This document shows, piece by piece, positions 60,653 to 64,000 of a stretch of 64,000 bases of DNA. Source of the stretch: UBA2227 sp036677505 (GTDB lineage Bacteria; Bacillota_I; Bacilli_A; Erysipelotrichales; Erysipelotrichaceae); assembly GCA_036677505.1 (NCBI GenBank), contig JAVBWK010000035.1, positions 1 to 64,000 of the forward strand, in the 5' to 3' direction. A program made the position numbers and the translations under genes. Position 1 is the first letter of the stretch, and each line of letters begins with the position of its first letter. The notes beneath the pieces are model-generated. The model was given only the letters and a program-made list of their open reading frames with translations, had not been told where the DNA came from and ran no database searches.

Positions 60653-61813
60653 ATGAATGAAAAACGAATTTATCTGATTAATTTTGCGCTGTATCTTACA
60701 GCTTTTGTCAGTTTGGCCCTGGCCTTTACGCAACTGATCCCGTTTTTGATTTATGTGGGATATGATCCGCTGCAACGCGGCGTCATCCTTTCGACGATCG
60801 CCTTTGTGGCTTTCTTCGGTCAGTTATGGAGCGGTTACCTATGTGACCGGTATCGCTCGGTCAAACGGTTCTTCGGACTGTTTTGGATCGTATTTACGAT
60901 TTCTTCCGTGGCCATGTACTACATTACTTCCCAGGTATTCTTTTTCCATTTCATCGCCGTATCGTTTGTCGGCGGACTTTTCAGGGTAACTAACGGACTG
61001 TTAGAAACATGGACAATTGAGACAAGCAAAAAAGTAAGGGATAACTTCGGGATGATCCGAGCCTTTGGGGCGATCGGCTGGGCCATCGGAGCCCCACTGA
61101 CTTCCTTTCTCGTTACATCGTATGGATATCAGTACCTCGGTTTGTTTATGGCCGTGGGTGCTTTGATCACCTTTGCAATTGCGCAGTCACTGCCGGATGC
61201 CCAAAAGGCAAAAACGGATGTCTCATTGCGCTTCAGCGATATCCGACAGCTGCTGATGCACAAACCGTATATTTTACTGATGATCATCTTTATCTTGGTC
61301 AGCGTCGTTATGACGGCCGATATGTATACGGTTATCGATAAGATTCTGCATGTCGGAGGAACCAATGATGATGTCGGTCTGAAGTGGTCTTTTCAGGCCA
61401 TCATGGAACTGCCGTTTTTCTTTCTGGGTGGTTGGATGTTATTAAAACTCGGGAGCAAGAAAATCCTGGTTTCATCGATCATATTCTATATCATCCGCTT
61501 CTTTCTGTATTCACTCGTTCAGACCCCGTTTTTACTGATTGCTGTTTCAGGCATGCAGATGCTGACGTTTCCGTTATACATGATTGCTCAGAAAGTGCTG
61601 ATTGATGATGAAACGCCGGTGCATCTGAAATCGACCGGTCAGATGATGGGTATGGCACTGTTTAACGGGGTGCCCACCTTTGTGACACCTTTGATTGCCG
61701 GGGTGCTGGTCAACAGTTTCGGATATGACCGAACCTTATTGATATTCACGGTATCGCTGATCATTCCGCTCATCTTGTCAGTAATTTACCGGCCAAAACT
61801 TAAAAACACGTAA
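60653..61813 (+). CDS. MFS transporter
   Basis: The 386-residue protein has 12 predicted helices. The loop GYLCDRYRSVKRF between helices 2 and 3 is the MFS motif A variant; GMIRAFGAIGWAIGAP resembles the sugar/nucleoside symporter-like (LacY/PPP-type) subgroup. Substrate unknown. A GAGGTG site precedes the ATG. Confidence 0.85.
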   Translation: MNEKRIYLINFALYLTAFVSLALAFTQLIPFLIYVGYDPLQRGVILSTIAFVAFFGQLWSGYLCDRYRSVKRFFGLFWIVFTISSVAMYYITSQVFFFHFIAVSFVGGLFRVTNGLLETWTIETSKKVRDNFGMIRAFGAIGWAIGAPLTSFLVTSYGYQYLGLFMAVGALITFAIAQSLPDAQKAKTDVSLRFSDIRQLLMHKPYILLMIIFILVSVVMTADMYTVIDKILHVGGTNDDVGLKWSFQAIMELPFFFLGGWMLLKLGSKKILVSSIIFYIIRFFLYSLVQTPFLLIAVSGMQMLTFPLYMIAQKVLIDDETPVHLKSTGQMMGMALFNGVPTFVTPLIAGVLVNSFGYDRTLLIFTVSLIIPLILSVIYRPKLKNT

Positions 61814-61835
61814 AAAAGCGGTCACCCGCTTTTTC
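61812..61835. terminator. Bidirectional terminator
   Basis: AAAAAGCGG and CCGCTTTTT pair around TCAC (61813-61834), between converging MFS and lipoprotein genes. Confidence 0.85.
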
Positions 61836-62181
61836 ATTTGGTCTTCAGGGTATAAACCGTGCCTTTTTTAATGAAATGGCCGGAAGTCGTCGAACGGTCG
61901 TAAATCAGTGAATTCCCGTCGATGATAAAGGTGTAGGAAGAGTTGTCCCCGACATTTAAAATCAGTTTATTTCCTTCAACGGTGTACTTTCCGCTGGGAC
62001 GGTACGATGTGTTGAGTGCGCGGTTAAACTCGTACTGATTTCCTTCGCTGATATCGATCCACGACCACTCTTCAACCCCCGTGCCCTCCATCACATACCG
62101 ACCGGTTTTGATCGAAGTGGGTGAGCAAGCCATCAGTGAAAATGATAGGATCATAGTAAAAATCAGACAAATTTTCTTCAT
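61834..62181 (-). CDS. Small lipoprotein
   Basis: The 115-residue exported lipoprotein has signal KKICLIFTMILSFSLMACSP with lipobox LMAC. The mature part is a small beta-barrel-like domain (GRYVMEGTG, YEFNRALNTSYRPSGKYTVE, GNKLILNVGDNSSYTFIIDG), a pattern seen in lipocalin-like stress or envelope proteins. No specific function is claimed. GGAGGG lies before the ATG. Confidence 0.78.
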   Translation of the reverse strand: MKKICLIFTMILSFSLMACSPTSIKTGRYVMEGTGVEEWSWIDISEGNQYEFNRALNTSYRPSGKYTVEGNKLILNVGDNSSYTFIIDGNSLIYDRSTTSGHFIKKGTVYTLKTK

Positions 62182-62266
62182 TTAAATCCCTCCGTATCTC
62201 TATATCTATCATACATCTTTTTATTGCTGAAACGATGAAACAAATGTGAGAATATTTGAACATTCA

Positions 62267-62295
62267 TTGAATTATTTTTCAGTATGTCCTATAAT
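62267..62295 (+). promoter_or_regulatory. ECF transporter operon promoter
   Basis: TTGAAT (62267-62272) and TATAAT (62290-62295) are 17 bp apart, leaving a leader of about 40 bp to the ATG at 62342. The leader is too short for a riboswitch. Confidence 0.72.
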
Positions 62296-62341
62296 CTGAT
62301 TATGGTTAACATATAGCCACTCTGGGGAAAGGAGATCGTAT

Positions 62342-62917
62342 ATGAAAAAGAATTTAGGCAGTCTTCTTCTGGGCAAATGGGATACACCGACCGTCGTTGC
62401 CGTCGCCATTGGTGCCGCATTGTTTGGGGTTTTAATGAATTATGGATCGATTACGGTATTCACCAATACCCGTCTGACGACCGCGATGTTAGTTCCGGTC
62501 ATCGTAGGCGGATTGTTTGGGGCTTTACCGGCAGCGGTCGCCTGTTTCTTTGGTAACGTGTTTGCGGATTTGCTTGGCGGCTGGGGTTACTGGTTTGACT
62601 GGTCGACCGGCAATGCCGTGTTGGGTTTTTTGGTCGGTATGTTACCGGTGTACGGAGCTAATATCAAAGAAGGCAAATTTGATCTGAAACATGCTGCGAT
62701 TTTTGCTGTGATTGCCGTATTGGCCAATATGCTTGCTTTCGGTGTCATCACTCCAATCATGACCGTGTTGTTATACGGCGGCGAACTGACGATCACCTTT
62801 ATGCAGGCCTTTGCGGCTAACGTAAGCAATATCGCCGTATTGGTTATTGCCGGTATTCCGCTGTTGTTTGCTTTGGCCAAACGTTATGCCAAAGGCACCA
62901 ATCTGAGCAGAGAATAA
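62342..62917 (+). CDS. ECF transporter S component (UPF0397-like)
   Basis: This 191-residue membrane protein of about six helices binds a vitamin-like substrate. VVAVAIGAALFGVLMNYGSI, NTRLTTAMLVPVIVGGLFGA and LLGGWGYWFDW match the UPF0397/ECF S-component pattern, usually encoded next to a double ATPase. The substrate cannot be read from the sequence; riboflavin-like or thiamine-precursor-like are possible. Its TAA overlaps the next ATG. Confidence 0.85.
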   Translation: MKKNLGSLLLGKWDTPTVVAVAIGAALFGVLMNYGSITVFTNTRLTTAMLVPVIVGGLFGALPAAVACFFGNVFADLLGGWGYWFDWSTGNAVLGFLVGMLPVYGANIKEGKFDLKHAAIFAVIAVLANMLAFGVITPIMTVLLYGGELTITFMQAFAANVSNIAVLVIAGIPLLFALAKRYAKGTNLSRE

Positions 62918-64000
62918 TGAAACAACCGTTGATAGAGTTTAAAGACTTCACGTTTCGATACAAATCACAAACGGTAGCAACTTTACACGATATCAATCTG
63001 ACAATATATGAGCATCAGAAAGTGCTGATCCTCGGTGCTTCGGGCAGCGGTAAATCAACGCTTGCGCACTGCATCAATGGTCTGATCCCGTTCTCTTTTG
63101 AAGGGGAAATCAAAGGCAGCTGTCGAATTGCTGGCATTGAGACGGTCAATGCCAGCATTTTTGATTTAAGCAAGCAGGTCGGGACCGTATTGCAAGACTC
63201 GGATGCCCAGTTTGTCGGATTGAGTGTCGGTGAAGATATTGCCTTTTCCCTTGAAAATGAAAATATCCCGCGCAAAGAAATGATCCCAAAAGTGCGGAAA
63301 GCCGCGACCGTGGTCGGGATGCAGGATTTTTTGGCAGCCGTTCCTTATCGGCTTTCTGGCGGACAAAAGCAGAAAGTATCGCTGGCCGGAGTCATTCATG
63401 AAAATGTACAGATCTTACTGTTTGATGAACCGTTGGCCTCGCTGGATCCGGCCATGGGGAAAACGGCCATTGAACTGATCGATGATTTATATAAACTCAA
63501 TCAAAAAACCGTGATCATCATCGAACATCGCCTGGAAGATGTATTGCATCGGCCGATCGATCGGATCATTCTGCTGGATGAAGGCCGCATCGTTGCCGAT
63601 ATGACCCCTGATCAACTGCTGGTCAGTGATTTACTCAAAAAGTATGGTATCCGTGAACCGCTGTACTTATCAGCACTCAGACATGCCGGATGTCAGGTGC
63701 TGACTTCAGATGGACCGTGTGATGTCCATACGATGGACCTCTCGCGATTTACTGATCAGCTGAAATCGTTTGAGGATACCTATGAGCCTTCACAAGAGAA
63801 GACATTCGATCAGAAACTGATTGAAGTGAAGAATGTGTCTTTCGCGTATGATAAAACGAAAGTATTAAAGAATATAACTTTTGATATTTATGCAGGTGAA
63901 AAAATCGCGATCATCGGTAAAAACGGTGCCGGCAAGAGTACGCTGGCTAAAATGCTGTGCGGTGTAATCCGACCCGATGAAGGATCGATCAACGTGAATC
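62917..64000 (+). CDS. ECF transporter duplicated ATPase (partial, runs off window)
   Basis: The frame is open from the ATG at 62917 to the window end. The first ABC domain has Walker A GASGSGKST, signature RLSGGQKQKVSLAG, Walker B ILLFDEPLASLD and H-loop IIIEHRLED. A linker follows, then a second domain beginning LIEVKNVSFAYDK with Walker A GKNGAGKST at the very end. Fused double ATPases of this kind energise ECF transporters. The T component is expected just outside the window. Confidence 0.92.
   Translation, partial: MKQPLIEFKDFTFRYKSQTVATLHDINLTIYEHQKVLILGASGSGKSTLAHCINGLIPFSFEGEIKGSCRIAGIETVNASIFDLSKQVGTVLQDSDAQFVGLSVGEDIAFSLENENIPRKEMIPKVRKAATVVGMQDFLAAVPYRLSGGQKQKVSLAGVIHENVQILLFDEPLASLDPAMGKTAIELIDDLYKLNQKTVIIIEHRLEDVLHRPIDRIILLDEGRIVADMTPDQLLVSDLLKKYGIREPLYLSALRHAGCQVLTSDGPCDVHTMDLSRFTDQLKSFEDTYEPSQEKTFDQKLIEVKNVSFAYDKTKVLKNITFDIYAGEKIAIIGKNGAGKSTLAKMLCGVIRPDEGSINVN

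Noticed and set aside
62182..62341. Riboswitch upstream of the ECF transporter
   Set aside because: A good promoter at 62267-62295 leaves only about 40 nt of leader, with no conserved aptamer recognisable.
1..64000. CRISPR array or diversity-generating retroelement
   Set aside because: No regularly spaced short repeats with unique spacers and no reverse transcriptase were seen; the only periodic DNA is the coding fibre repeat.

Overview
The window looks like the chromosome of a low-to-mid GC Gram-positive anaerobe (Bacillota, possibly Erysipelotrichia-like; the rank below phylum is a guess). Reasons: a SufCDSUB iron-sulfur operon, a pyruvate:ferredoxin oxidoreductase, PrsA-type foldases, PyrR, an ECF vitamin-type transporter, Gram-positive ribosome binding sites and bidirectional A/T-flanked terminators. 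The standard genetic code fits: TGA is used as a stop throughout.

Layout. Positions 1-114 are the right end of an IS256-like insertion sequence. It abuts a uracil-DNA-glycosylase-like gene that has lost its 5' end (115-788). Positions 857-3484 hold an AT-rich two-gene unit: an EVE-EVE-HNH protein, then an unrecognised 403-residue protein. From 3468 to about 35.8 kb lies a complete-looking HK97-type siphoprophage. It has an integrase and LexA-like repressor on the minus strand, then a plus-strand early operon (Cro-like, small DNA-binding proteins, a second tyrosine recombinase, replisome organiser, DnaC-like loader, ArpU-like regulator, ParB-methyltransferase). The late operon follows: packaging, portal, protease, capsid, connectors, tail tube, frameshifted tail chaperones, tape measure, Dit, tail fibres, holin-like proteins and NlpC/P60 lysin. 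AT-rich cargo is inserted in it: a divergent pair (MrcB-N/DUF3883 protein and DUF262/DUF1524 GmrSD-like protein) at 10.4-13.8 kb, and a type III restriction-modification system (res then mod) at 31.0-35.7 kb. With 857-3484, three blocks of likely anti-phage genes lie in or beside one prophage.

The prophage ends next to a tRNA-Glu/tRNA-Trp pair on the minus strand (35.8-35.96 kb). The remaining 28 kb is housekeeping chromosome: small lipoprotein, pyrR, M42 peptidase, DUF4438 protein, glycerophosphodiesterase, MATE exporter, nifJ, a flippase-like membrane protein, a glycosyltransferase fused to RecX, yhaM, a HAAS/PadR pair, HIT protein, a TPR-GAF-GGDEF protein, two tandem PrsA-like foldases, sufCDSUB with a 5-formyltetrahydrofolate cyclo-ligase, an MFS transporter, a lipoprotein, and an ECF transporter whose double ATPase runs off the window.

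All family calls come from reading motifs in the translated sequence; no database search was run. The most noteworthy items are the two uncharacterised defence-like pairs (857-3484 and 10426-13761), the glycosyltransferase-RecX fusion, the HNH/P-loop fusion in the packaging region, and the 171-bp periodic repeats shared by two fibre genes.
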